From contig NC_092617.1 of the NCBI RefSeq assembly GCF_047663525.1, positions 5,933,501 through 5,997,500 of the forward strand: 64,000 nt of DNA, in the 5' to 3' direction. The notes under the pieces are model-generated. The model was not told where the DNA came from, did no database searches, and was given only the letters and a program-made list of their open reading frames with translations. Below, piece by piece: positions 25,001 through 33,711 of this stretch. Each line of letters starts with the position of its first letter. The first letter of the stretch is position 1. Made by a program: the position numbers and the translations under genes. This DNA comes from Anas platyrhynchos. Taxonomy: Eukaryota > Chordata > Aves > Anseriformes > Anatidae.

Positions 25001-26153
25001 CCCCCGCCCCATATCGACCCACCCAGCCCCATAGCCACACCCCCAGCCCCATAGCGAATCCCTCAGCCCCATAGCAATCCCCTCAGCCCCATATCGACCC
25101 CCCAGCCCCATAGCGCCCCCCTCAGCCCCATAGAGCCCCCTTCAGCCCCATAGCGACCCCCCAGCCCCATAGAGCCCCCTTCAGCCCCATAGCGACCCCC
25201 CAGCCCCATAGCGCCCCCCTCAGCCCCATAGCTCCCCCCCCGCCCCATATCAACCCCCCAGCCCCATAGCGCCCCCCCAGCCCCATAAGGTCCCCCCCAG
25301 CCCCATAGAGACCCCCCAGACCCATAGCGCCCCCCTCAGCCCCATAGAGACCCCCCAGCCCCATAGCGCCTCTCCAGCCCCATAGCCACCCCCCAGCCCC
25401 ATATCGACCCCCCAGCCCCATATCGACCCCCCCAGCCCCATAGCTCCCCCCCCTGCCCCATATCAACCCCCCAGCCCCATAGCCACCCCCCAGCCCCATA
25501 GCGCCCCCCCAGCCCCATAGCGCCCCCCCCAGCCCCATAGCGACCCCTCAGCCCCATATCGACCCCCCAGCCCCATATCGACCCCCCAGCCCCATAGCGA
25601 CCCCCCCAGCCCCATAGCGCCCCCCCAGCCCCATAGCGCCCCCAGCCCCACCTGCAGCAGGCCCTCCAGCTCCGCCACCTTGGCCGGGAAGCTCCCCAGG
25701 AGCTGCGTCATCTATGGGGCAGGAGGGGGGGGGGGGAGGTGTGGGGCTGCCCCATAGCTGCCCCACAACCCCCCCACAACCCCCCCACAACCCCCCCACA
25801 ACCGCCCCATAGAAAGTCGGGGGGTGGGGGGGGGAGACGGGGGGGGGGGTGGAAGGTGTGGGGCTGCCCCATAGCCGCCCCACATCCCCCCCCCCCCACA
25901 TCCGCCCCATAGAAAATGTGGGGCGGGGAGGGGGGGGGGGGGGGGCTCAAGGCCTTACCTGGGCGCCCACCCGGCTCCGAAAAGCTTCGACCTGATTGGT
26001 TGGGCAAAATTTTGGGGGGTGGGGGGGGTGAGGGGGGGGTGAGTGGGGGGGGGGGGGTCGCAGGGGTCACGTGAGGGTGCCCCCCAAGTCATGTGACCCC
26101 CATGTCCCCCCCTAACCCCCCCCCCGCTGCCCCCCAACCTCGGCGCCCTCCAT
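12959..26153 (-). CDS. PSME1: PSME1, proteasome activator PA28 alpha subunit (complete, 11 coding exons)
   Basis: Encodes a subunit of the 11S (PA28) ring that caps the 20S proteasome and opens its gate, aiding peptide production for MHC class I. Exons from 5' to 3': 26139-26153, 25959-25991, 25652-25711, 23343-23414, 23194-23230, 17529-17617, 17153-17221, 15975-16042, 15829-15883, 13131-13217, 12959-13039. They total 666 nt, or 221 residues (human 249). All phases agree. Order: N-terminal helix (VEAFRSRVGAQ), LRAPLEIPLPDP, a short Lys/Glu linker replacing the longer human KEKE loop, the activation loop PRIEDGDNFGVAV, and the C-terminal tail KPRGEPKAMIF. It is nearer PSME1 than PSME2 in the activation loop and tail. 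An ISRE sits just above the ATG. Position next to FITM1 supports the name. Confidence 0.95.
13131..13217 (-). CDS. PSME1: PSME1 exon 10
   Basis: 87 nt, LDYRALVHALDAAEVG then ATRLALTELRDLY, matching human DYRQLVHELDEAE. Confidence 0.96.
13235..15800. repeat. 11-bp AGACCCCAATA minisatellite (PSME1 intron)
   Basis: About 2.5 kb of 10-11-bp units (AGACCCCAAA, TGACCCCATA variants). Minus (sense) strand is G-rich. Confidence 0.93.
15829..15883 (-). CDS. PSME1: PSME1 exon 9
   Basis: 55 nt, YLSERGDAVSKAAKNPHV, matching human YFSERGDAVTKAAKQPHV. Confidence 0.96.
15975..16042 (-). CDS. PSME1: PSME1 exon 8
   Basis: 68 nt, EKVLELLTASRTQLEG then LQGRLPK, matching human EKVFELMTSLHTKLEG. Confidence 0.95.
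16045..16990. repeat. GGGGGATTT repeat (PSME1 intron)
   Basis: Units of 9-17 bp such as GATTTGGGGGAATTT. Here the plus (antisense) strand is the G-rich one. Confidence 0.9.
17153..17221 (-). CDS. PSME1: PSME1 exon 7 (activation loop)
   Basis: 69 nt, 23 codons: VALWLQLQVP followed by RIEDGDNFGVAVQ. It has Asp where human PSME1 has Asn146. Confidence 0.96.
17255..17520. repeat. GC-box minisatellite TTAAGCCCCGCCCCC
   Basis: Units of about 16-25 bp with CCCCGCCCCC cores (Sp1-like). Closely related arrays occur at 26200-26310, 37640-38435 and 45055-45305. Confidence 0.85.
17529..17617 (-). CDS. PSME1: PSME1 exon 6
   Basis: 89 nt, PPCPPIGSHPALLALLERCR then PRLAEARNH, which aligns without gaps to human PPCGPVNCNEKIVVLLQRLK onwards. 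The donor is either CAC|GTGGCC (gap-free alignment, coordinates given) or a GC donor nine bases later, CAG|GCGAGG. Both keep frame. Confidence 0.85.
17650..23100. repeat. 11-bp CCCCATAAGTG satellite, about 495 copies, in one PSME1 intron
   Basis: A near-continuous 5.45-kb array of CCCCATAAGTG and ACCCATAAGTG. A higher-order duplication is present: about 17906-19463 reappears at about 19595-21152, offset 1689 bp, with no difference that I saw. A smaller block near 22470-22620 repeats at about 22645-22795. All minus-strand frames are open for long stretches because the unit contains no stop on that strand. Confidence 0.95.
23194..23230 (-). CDS. PSME1: PSME1 exon 5 (KEKE linker)
   Basis: 37 nt, KKKKKEKDEEEE plus one base. 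This is the charged loop between helices 1 and 2, much shorter than in mammals. Confidence 0.88.
23245..23340. repeat. 20-bp TTGGGGGTCCCAGCCCCACA repeat, about five copies
   Basis: Short array directly beside the PSME1 exon 4 donor. Confidence 0.8.
23343..23414 (-). CDS. PSME1: PSME1 exon 4
   Basis: 72 nt ending LRAPLEIPLPDPAQ, matching human LKAPLDIPVPDP. Donor GTGAGG. Confidence 0.94.
23420..25645. repeat. About 19-bp CAGCCCCATAGCGACCCCC minisatellite (PSME1 intron)
   Basis: About 115 units, alternating CATAGCG, CATATCG and CATAGAG. The sense strand is G-rich. Confidence 0.93.
25652..25711 (-). CDS. PSME1: PSME1 exon 3
   Basis: 60 nt, MTQLLGSFPAKVAELEGLLQ, matching human ENLLGSYFPKKISELDAFLK. 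Donor GTGGGG. Confidence 0.92.
25715..25945. repeat. Two copies of a roughly 120-bp G-rich unit (PSME1 intron)
   Basis: Both copies contain GAGGTGTGGGGCTGCCCCAT-like sequence (GGAAGGTGTGG in one), runs of 8-18 G and CGCCCCATAGAAA. Confidence 0.7.
25959..25991 (-). CDS. PSME1: PSME1 exon 2
   Basis: 33 nt, VEAFRSRVGAQ, equivalent to human VDVFREDLCTK. Acceptor AACCAATCAG, donor GTAAGG. Confidence 0.9.
26139..26153 (-). CDS. PSME1: PSME1 exon 1 (start)
   Basis: ATG GAG GGC GCC GAG then donor GTTGGG: only MEGAE. The start is chosen because it lies 15 bp below the ISRE and joins in phase 0 to VEAFRSRV. The -3 base is C, a weak initiation context; +4 is G. Confidence 0.8.
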
Positions 26154-26167
26154 CGGGATCCGGAAGC

Positions 26168-26180
26168 GAAAGTGAAAGTG
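26168..26180 (-). promoter_or_regulatory. ISRE / IRF element of PSME1 promoter
   Basis: Plus-strand GAAAGTGAAAGTG, a direct double GAAAG repeat of the IRF-binding type (GAAANNGAAA). It lies 15 bp upstream of the PSME1 ATG, so it must be at or just above the transcription start. Mammalian PSME1 is interferon-inducible, which suits this element. Confidence 0.7.
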
Positions 26181-26199
26181 GGGAGGGGGGGGGCGGGGA

Positions 26200-26312
26200 C
26201 TCCCCCCTAAGCCCCGCCCCCTTCCCCCTTAAGCCCCGCCCCCTTCCCCTTAAGCCCCGCCCCTTCCCCTTAAGCCCCGCCCCCTCCCCCTTAAGCCCCG
26301 CCCCCTTTAAAA
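26200..26312. repeat. GC-box array upstream of PSME1
   Basis: Five or six units of TTAAGCCCCGCCCCCTTCCC immediately above the ISRE. It could act as a Sp1-rich promoter. Confidence 0.75.
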
Positions 26313-26343
26313 AAAATCCACCTCGGCGGCCCCAAAATCGGCT

Positions 26344-26349
26344 TTTATT
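26344..26349 (-). promoter_or_regulatory. Candidate poly(A) signal for FITM1
   Basis: Minus-strand AATAAA (plus TTTATT), the only canonical one I noticed between the FITM1 stop and PSME1. Use would give a 3.9-kb, minisatellite-filled 3'UTR ending 190 bp above the PSME1 start. Confidence 0.35.
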
Positions 26350-26439
26350 GGGGGAAAAATGGACGCGGGGGGGGGGGACACACAAAGATGGCGGAAGGTG
26401 GTGTCCGGGCGCCCCCCCCCCCAATTTGGGGGACTCCCC

Positions 26440-28650
26440 CCCGCCGCTACTGGGTGTTACTGGGGCATACTGGGATGAACTGGGAGCTACTGGGGCCGAC
26501 TGGGGTCTACTGGGTGTTATTGGGGCATACTGGGATGAACTGGGAGCTACTGGGGCCAACTGGGGTCTACTGGGGGGCCTCCCCCCCCCTCTACTGGGGC
26601 CTACTGGGGCTGACTGGGATGTACTGGGGTTGACTGGGGTCTACTGGGGTCTACTGGGGGGCCTCCCACCCCTCTACTGGGGTCTACTGGGTGTTACTGG
26701 GGCATACTGGGATGAACTGGGAGCTACTGGGGCTGACTGGGGTCTACTGGGGCTGACTGGGGTGTACTGGGGTCTACTGGGGCCTACTGGGGGGCCTCCC
26801 CCTCCTCTACTGGGTGCTACTGGGGCATACTGGGATGAACTGGGACCTACTGGGGCCGACTGGGGCCTACTGGGGGGCCTCCCCCCCTCTACTGGGGTCT
26901 ACTGGGGGCTTTTGGGGCATACTGGGGTGTACTGGGGCCTACTGGGGCTGACTGGGGTGTACTGGGGTCTACTGGGGGGCCTCCCACCCCTCTACTGGGG
27001 TGTACTGGGGGCTTTTGGGGCATACTGGGACAAACTGGGAACTACTGGGGCTGACTGGGGTCTACTGGGGCTGACTGGGGTGTACTGGGGTCTACTGGGG
27101 CCTACTGGGGGGCCTCCCCCTCCTCTACTGGGTGTTACTGGGGCATACTGGGATGAACTGGGACCTACTGGGGCCGACTGGGGCCTACTGGGGGGCCTCC
27201 CCCCCTCTACTGGGGTCTACTGGGGGCTTTTGGGGCATACTGGGGTGTACTGGGGCCTACTGGGACTGACTGGGGTTTACTGGGGGCTACTGGGTGGCCT
27301 CCCCCTCCTCTACTGGGGTCTACTGGGTGCTACTGGGGCATACTGGGACAGACTGGGACCTACTGGGGCCGACTGGGACCTACTGGAGCATAATGGGATC
27401 TACTGAGGCCTACTGGGGGGCCTCCCCCCCCTCTACTGGGGCCTACTGGGGTCTACTGGGATCTACTGGGACCTACTGGGGCCTATTGGGGCCTACTGGA
27501 GTCTTCTGGGGCCTACTGGAGCCTACTGGTGCCTACTGGGGTCTACTGGGGTCTGCTGGAGATTACTGGGACCTACTGGAGCCTACTGGAGTTTACTGGG
27601 GACTACTAAGGCCTACTGGGGCCTACTGGGACTTACTGGAGACTACTGGTGCATACTGGGGGCTACTGGAGCCTACTGGGGCCTACTGAAACTTACTGGG
27701 ACCTACTGGGGTCTACTGGAGCCTACTGGGGTCTACTGGGGCCTACTGGAGCCTACTGGGGCCTCCTGGGGCCTACTGGGGTCTACTGGAGCCTACTGGG
27801 GCCTACTGGGGCCTACTGGGGCCTAGTAGGACCTACTGGGCCATACTGGGGCCTACTGGGATCTACTGGGGCCTACTGAGGCCTACTGGGGCCTACTGGA
27901 GCCTACTGGGGCCTACTGGGACCTACTGGGCCATACTGGTGCCTACTGGGGCCTACTGGGGTCTACTGGAGCCTACTGGGGTCTAGTAGGACCTACTGGG
28001 CCATACTGGGGCCTACTGGGACCTACTGGGCCATACTGAGGCCTACTGGGGCCTACTGGGATCTACTGGAGCCTACTGGGGCCTACTGGGGCCTACTGGA
28101 GCCTACTGGGGTCTAGTAGGACCTACTGGGCCATACTGGGGCCTACTGGGGTCTACTGGGACCTACTGGAGCCTACTGGGCCATACTGGAGCCTACCAGG
28201 GCCTACTGGGGCCTACTGGAGCCTACTGCGGCCTACTGGAGCCTACTGGGGTCTAGTAGGACCTACTGGGCCATACTGGGGCCTACTGGGACCTACTGGG
28301 CCATACTGAGGCCTACTGGGGCCTACTGGGATCTACTGGAGCCTACTGGGGCCTACTGGGGCCTACTGGAGCCTACTGGGGTCTAGTAGGACCTACTGGG
28401 CCATACTGGGGCCTACTGGGGTCTACTGGGACCTACTGGAGCCTACTGGGCCATACTGGAGCCTACCAGGGCCTACTGGAGCCTACTGCGGCCTACTGGG
28501 ATCTACTGGGATCTACTGGAGCCTACTGGTGCATACTGGGGGCTACTGGAGCCTACTGGGGTCTAGTAGGACCTACTGGTCCATACTGGGGCCTACTGGG
28601 GCCTACTGGGGTCTACTGGGTTCTACTGGGGCCTACTGGGGCCCTGTAGA
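26440..28650. repeat. 10-bp TACTGGGGCC minisatellite
   Basis: About 220 units (TACTGGGGTC, TACTGGAGCC, TACTGGGACC) between PSME1 and FITM1. Higher-order blocks repeat, for example GTCTAGTAGGACC-containing blocks about 270 bp apart at 27981 and 28251. Confidence 0.93.
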
Positions 28651-28654
28651 GTTC

Positions 28655-30239
28655 TACAACCTCCCTTCAACTTCCCATGGCCTCCCCTCAACCTTGTATT
28701 TTCCCCCAAACTTCCACCTTTTCCCCCAAACTTTTGCCCTCCCCCCAAAATTTTAGTTTCCCCCCCCAAACTTTTCCACACCCCCCCCACAAATTTTCCC
28801 ATTACCGCCAAATTTTCACATTTTCCCCAGAATTTCCCCATTTTCCCCCAAATTTTCGCATTTCCCCCAAATCTTCACATTTTCCCCAAATTTTCGCATT
28901 TTCCCCCAAATTTCCCCATTCCCCCCCAAACTTTTGGCCTCCCCCCCCCACAAATTTTCCCATTACCGCCAAATTTTCACATTTTCCCCCAAATTTCCCC
29001 ATTTTCCCCCAAATTTTCACATTTTCCCCAAATTTCCCCATTTCCCCCAAACTTCCACCTTTTCCCCCAAACTTTTGCCCTCCCCCCAAAATTTTAGTTT
29101 CCCCCCCCAAACTTTTCCACACCCCCCCCAAATTTTCCCATTACCCCCAAATTTCCCCATTCCCCCCAAATTTCCCCATCTCCCCCAAATTTTTGCATTT
29201 TCCCCCTAAATATTGGGGTCCCCCCCAAACTTTTCCACCCCCCCCCCACAAATTTTCTCATTTTTCCCCAAATTTTCACATTTTCCCCCAAATTTTCCCA
29301 TTCCCCCCAAATTCGTCCCCCCCAAATTTTCCCACTTCCCCCAAATGTTTGCATTTTCCCCAAATTTTCGCATTTTCCCCCAAACTTCCACCTTTTCTCC
29401 CAAACTTTTGCCCTCCCCCCAAAAATATTTTCACATTTTCCCCCAAATTTTCGAATCCCCCCCATATTTTTAAATTTTCCCCCAAACTTTCCCATTTTCC
29501 CCAAAATTTCCCCATTTTCCCCCAAATTTTCACATTTTCCCCCAAACTTCCCCATTTCCCCCCAAATTTCCCCATTCCCCCCAAACTTTTGGCCTCCTCC
29601 CCCCCCCAAATTTTCCCATTACCGCCAAATTTTCACATTTTCCCCAAATTTTCGCATTTTCCCCCAAATTTCCCCATTTTCCCCCAAATTTCCCCATTCC
29701 CCCCAAACTTTTGGCCTCCCCCCCCCCCAAATTTTCCCATTACCGCCAAATTTTCACATTTTCCCCAGAATTTTCACATTTTCCCCAAATTTTCCCATTT
29801 CCCCCAAATTTTCACATTTTCCCCAAAATTTTCGCATTTTCCCCCAAACTTCCACCTTTTCCCCCAAACTTTTGCCCTCCCCCCCCAAATTTTAGGTTCC
29901 CCCACCCCAAACTTCTGACCTCCCCCCCAAACTTTTCCCCCCCCGTACAAATTTTCCTGTTTCCCCCAAATTTTCACATTTTCCCCAGAATTTTCACATT
30001 TTCCCCAAATTTTCACCTTTTCCCCCAGACTTTTGCCCTCCCCCCAAAATTTTACGACCCTCCCCCCCCAAAAAATTTTAGTGTCCCCCCCGAAACTTTT
30101 CCACACCCCCCCCCAAATTTTCCCATTACCCCCAAATTTTCACATTTTCCCCAGAATTTTCACATTTCCCCCAAATTTTTGCATTTCCCCCAAACTTTCC
30201 CATTTTCCCCCAAATTTTACCCCCTCCCCCAAAAAATTT
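28655..30239. repeat. CCCCCAAATTTTCACATTTT repeat (FITM1 3' flank)
   Basis: About 18-20-bp units of C-runs and AAATTTT. It starts directly after the FITM1 stop codon. Confidence 0.9.
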
Positions 30240-31467
30240 TTACCCCCCCCCCCTCGGCCTCAACCCCAACCCGGGCCTCCCCGGCGAGCAGGGGCAGCGG
30301 TACCAGAGCCGGTAGGTGAGGGCCCAGGCGGCCCAGCCCAGGGCGGCCCCGGCGGCGTTGGCGGCCCAGTGGCACCGGTAAGCCAAGGTGGCCACCAGCG
30401 CCCCCTGCCACAGCAGCAGCAGCCCGGCGTTGAGGAGGAAGAGGAGGCACAGGGGGGCGGTGGCCACCACCTTGGGCTCCTCGGTAGCCACCCGGGTGCC
30501 TCCGGTAGCCATACTGGTATTGGTGGCCACCCAGTTGCCTCCGGGAGCCATACTGGTATTGGTGGCCACCCAGTTGCCTCCGGGAGCCATCATGGCGTTG
30601 GTAGCCAACCGGTTGTCCCTGGTAGCCAGACTGGTGGTGGTGGCCAACCGGTTGCCTCCAGTAGCCATACTGGTGTCAGTAGCCATCCAATCGTCCCTGG
30701 TAGCCAGCCTGGGGTCAGTAGCCACCCAGTTGCCTCCGGTAGCCATACTGGGGTCAGTAGCCATCCAGTCATCCCTGGTAGCCATCATGGTGTTGGTAGC
30801 CACCCGGTTGTCCCTGGTAGCCATCCTGCGGTCACTAGCCACCCAGTCACCTCCAGTAGCCCTCCTTCCATCGGTAGCCATCCAGACGTCCCCAGTAGCC
30901 ATTCTGGTGTTGGTAGCCACCCAGTCGCCTCCAGTAGCCCTCCTGTGGTCAGTAGCCACCCAGTCGCCTCCAGTAGCCATTCTGGTGTTGGTAGCCACCC
31001 AGTCACTTCCAGTAGCCCTTTGTCCACCAGTAGCCACCCAGTCACTTCCAGTAGCCCTCCATCCATCGGTAGCCACCCAGTCGCTTCCAGTAGCCATCCT
31101 GCGCTCACTAGCCACCCAGTCACCTCCAGTAGCCCTTTGTCCACCGGTAGCCACCCGGGCGTCCCCGCTAGCCCCCCGGGGCGGGTGGAGGAGCCTCCCC
31201 AGAGCCCCCAGCTCCTCGCCCAAGCCCAGGCCGCAGAGGACGAGGCCGAAGGCCTGGGGGGACGGGCGGAGGCCGGCGGCGGCCTCCAGGGCGGCGAAGA
31301 GGCGGGGGGCGGCGGCGGCCATGACGGTTGCCCCCACGGCTAGCCGGCCGGCCGCCCGCAACAGCGCCCCCCGGCGACCGCCCCCCGGCTGGGCCAGGGG
31401 GAGGGAGGCCACCAGCAGGGACCCCAGGAGCAGCGCCGTCCAGCGGCCGGCCGAGGCGACGAGGCGG
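30240..31467 (-). CDS. FITM1: FITM1 exon 2
   Basis: The acceptor CCCCACAG precedes 31467. Membrane segments WTALLLGSLLVASLPLA, LAVGATVMAAA and FGLVLCGLGLGEELGALGRL are followed by the 39-bp repeat (30484-31163). Then come LCLLFLLNAGLLLLW and the C-terminus ending RPRGGG-stop (TAA 30240-30242). No good GT/AG pair bounds the repeat, so it is likely translated. Confidence 0.87.
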
Positions 31468-33710
31468 CTGTGGGGCAGGGATGGGGGGCTGGGGTGGGGG
31501 GACCCCATAGGGACCCCATGGAGACCCCATAGAGACCCCACAGACCCATAGCGACCCCATAGAGACCCCATAGAGCCCATAGACCCATAGAGACCCCATA
31601 GACCCATAGAAATCCCCAAGACCCCATAGAGACCCATAGAGACCCATAGACCCCATAGAATTCCCATAGAGCCCATAGACCCATAGAAACCCCATAGAAA
31701 CCCCATAGACCCATAGAAACCCCATAGAGACCCCACAGACCCCATAGACCCCATAGAGACCCCATAGACCCATAGCGACCCCATAGGAACCCCATAGGGA
31801 CCCATAGAGACCCCATAGAGACCCATAGACCCATACAAACCCCATAGAGACCCCATAGACCCCATAGAGACCCCATAGACCCATAGAAACCCCATGGACC
31901 CATAGCGACCCCATAGAAATCCCATAGACCCCCCATAGACCCATAGAGACCCCATAGGGACCCATAGACCCCATAGGGACCCACAGACCCCATAGAGACC
32001 CCATAGACCCCATAGAATTCCCATAGAGCCCATAGACCCATAGAGACCCCATAGGGACCCATAGAGACCCCATAGACCCCATAGAGCCCATAGAGACCCC
32101 ATAGAGACCCCATAGACCCCATAGAAATCCCACAGAAACCCCATAGACCCATAGAAACCCCATAGACCCATAGAGACCCCACAGACCCATAGCGGCCCCA
32201 TAGAAACCCCATAGAGACCCACAGAAACCCCACCCAGCCCCATAACCCCCATAGCACCCCCCATAGCACCCACGCTGCCCCATAGCCCCCAGCCCCATAA
32301 CTACTCCCCAGCCCCACAGATTCCAGCCCCATAGGACCCAGCCCCATAGATCCCCTGCCCCATAGATCCCAGCCCCACAGATTCCAGCCCCACAGATTCC
32401 AGCCCCATAGGTCCCCTGCCCCAGATTCCAGCCCCATAGATCTTGCCCCATAGATCTTGCCCCATAGATCCCAGCCCCATAACTCCCCAGCCCCATAGAT
32501 CCTGCCCCATAGATCCCCAGCCCCATAGATCCTGCCCCACAACCACCCCCAAACCCCATAACCAGTCTCCAGCCCCACATCTCCCCCCCAGCCCCATAAC
32601 CCCCCTTTGCCCCATAACCACCCCCAGCCCCATAGATCCCCCCACCCCACAGCTCCCTGCCCCACAACTCCTCAGCCCCACAGATCCCAGCCCCACAGAT
32701 CCCAGCCCCACAACCAGCCCCATAACCACCCCCTCAGCCCCATAGCTCCCAGCCCCACAACTCCCCAGCCCCATAGCTCCTGCCCCATAGATCCTAGCCC
32801 CATAACCACCCCCAGTCCCATAACCACCCCCTCCAGCCCCATAACTCCCCAGCCCCATAGCTCCCAGCCCCACAACTCCCCAGACCCATAACTCACCTGC
32901 CCCATAGATCCCAGCCCCATAGCTCCTGCCCCATAGATTCCCAGCCCCATAACCACCCCCAAACCCCACAACCAGCCCCACAACCACCCCCTCCAGCCCC
33001 ATAGCTCCCAGCCCCATAGCTCCCAGCCCCATAGATCCCAGCCCCATAACCACCCCCAGCCCCACAACCACCCCCTCCAGCCCCGTAACTCCCCAGCCCC
33101 ATAACTCCCCTGCCCCATAGATCCTGCCCCATAACTCCCCAGCCCCATAGCTCCCAGCCCCACAACTCCCCAGCCCCATAACTCCCCAGCCCCACAACTC
33201 CCAGCCCCACAACTCCCCAGCCCCATAACTCCCCAGCCCCATAGATCCCAGCCCCACAACTCCCAGCCCCACATCTCCCCCCAGCCCCATAACTCCCCAG
33301 CCCCATAGATCCCAGCCCCATAGATTCCCAGCCCCATAACCACCCCCTCCAGCCCCATAGCTCCCAGGCCCACAACTCCCCCGCCCCACAGCTCCCAGCC
33401 CCACAACCCCCCCCCCCCCCCGCCCCATAGATCCCTGCCCCCCAACTCACGCCTCCAGCAGGTTGTGGGGCGAGGCCAGCACCCCATGGGGGTCAGCCCC
33501 ACGGCGCAGGGCCGGCTCCAGCCCCACAAGTGCGGCCACCCCCAAAGCGTGGGCCCGGGCGAAGCCGGGGGTCCCCAGCAGCGCCGCCGCCCCCCGGCTC
33601 AGCCCCACAAGTGCCGCCCCACAGCAGCGCCCCACAAGTGCCGCCCCCCAGCTCAGCCCCACAAGTGCTGCCCCACAGAGCCCGCGGAGCCCCACGGCGG
33701 CCTCCGCCAT
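30240..33710 (-). CDS. FITM1: FITM1, fat storage-inducing transmembrane protein 1 (two exons, expanded)
   Basis: FIT proteins are ER membrane proteins for lipid-droplet formation; FIT2 is reported to be an acyl-CoA diphosphatase. Exon 1 is 33451-33710 and exon 2 is 30240-31467, joined in phase 2; 1488 nt, 495 residues (human 292). The N-terminal half aligns gap-free with human FITM1 (AAALLGTPG vs AARLLGSPC; NLLEARLVASAGRWT vs NFFNIKFVNSAWGWT). The end also aligns (APLCLLFLLN vs APLRLVFLLN; WALTYRLWY vs WYLTYGSWY; SPGRPGLGL vs SPGSPGHGL). The middle is abnormal: the loop with the first catalytic His is shortened and reads SPQAF for SSHTF. A 39-bp coding minisatellite inserts about 225 residues. 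Position between DCAF11 and PSME1 agrees with human. Confidence 0.9.
30484..31163 (-). repeat. FITM1: 39-bp in-frame coding minisatellite in FITM1
   Basis: About 17 copies of a 13-residue unit of type ATGGDWVATNTRM (variants ATGSDWVATDGWR, ATRDDWMATDPSM, APGGNWVATNTSM). It is a multiple of three with no stop. The plus-strand frames across it are open too, so openness alone is weak evidence of selection. Confidence 0.88.
31500..32250. repeat. CATAGAGACCCCATAGACC minisatellite (FITM1 intron)
   Basis: Units of about 10-19 bp; the sense (minus) strand is G-rich. Confidence 0.9.
32255..33440. repeat. CAGCCCCATAACTCCC minisatellite (FITM1 intron)
   Basis: Units of about 15-19 bp (CCCCATAGATCCCAG, CCCCACAACTCCC). 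With the preceding array it fills the 2-kb intron. Confidence 0.9.
33451..33710 (-). CDS. FITM1: FITM1 exon 1
   Basis: Starts MAEAAVGLRG with G at -3 and +4, a good Kozak context, and ends NLLE plus two bases before donor GTGAGT. It is hydrophobic and Ala/Gly/Leu-rich, covering the first membrane segments. Confidence 0.88.
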
Positions 33711-33711
33711 G

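Noticed and set aside
12959-26153. PSME2 or PSME3 as identity of the proteasome activator
   Set aside because: Activation-loop flanks and the tail KPRGEPKAMIF fit PSME1 better than PSME2, and the neighbour FITM1 agrees with PSME1.
26344-26440. 3' end of a separate minus-strand gene between FITM1 and PSME1
   Set aside because: There is an AATAAA but no exon with recognisable coding; better read as the FITM1 3' end.
26093-27406. Plus-strand 437-codon Tyr-Trp-Gly-Leu-Leu frame
   Set aside because: Translation of the TACTGGGG repeat beyond the PSME1 promoter.
28677-29918. Plus-strand 413-codon Phe/Pro/Ser-rich frame
   Set aside because: Translation of the CCCCCAAATTTT repeat; no homology and no conserved start.
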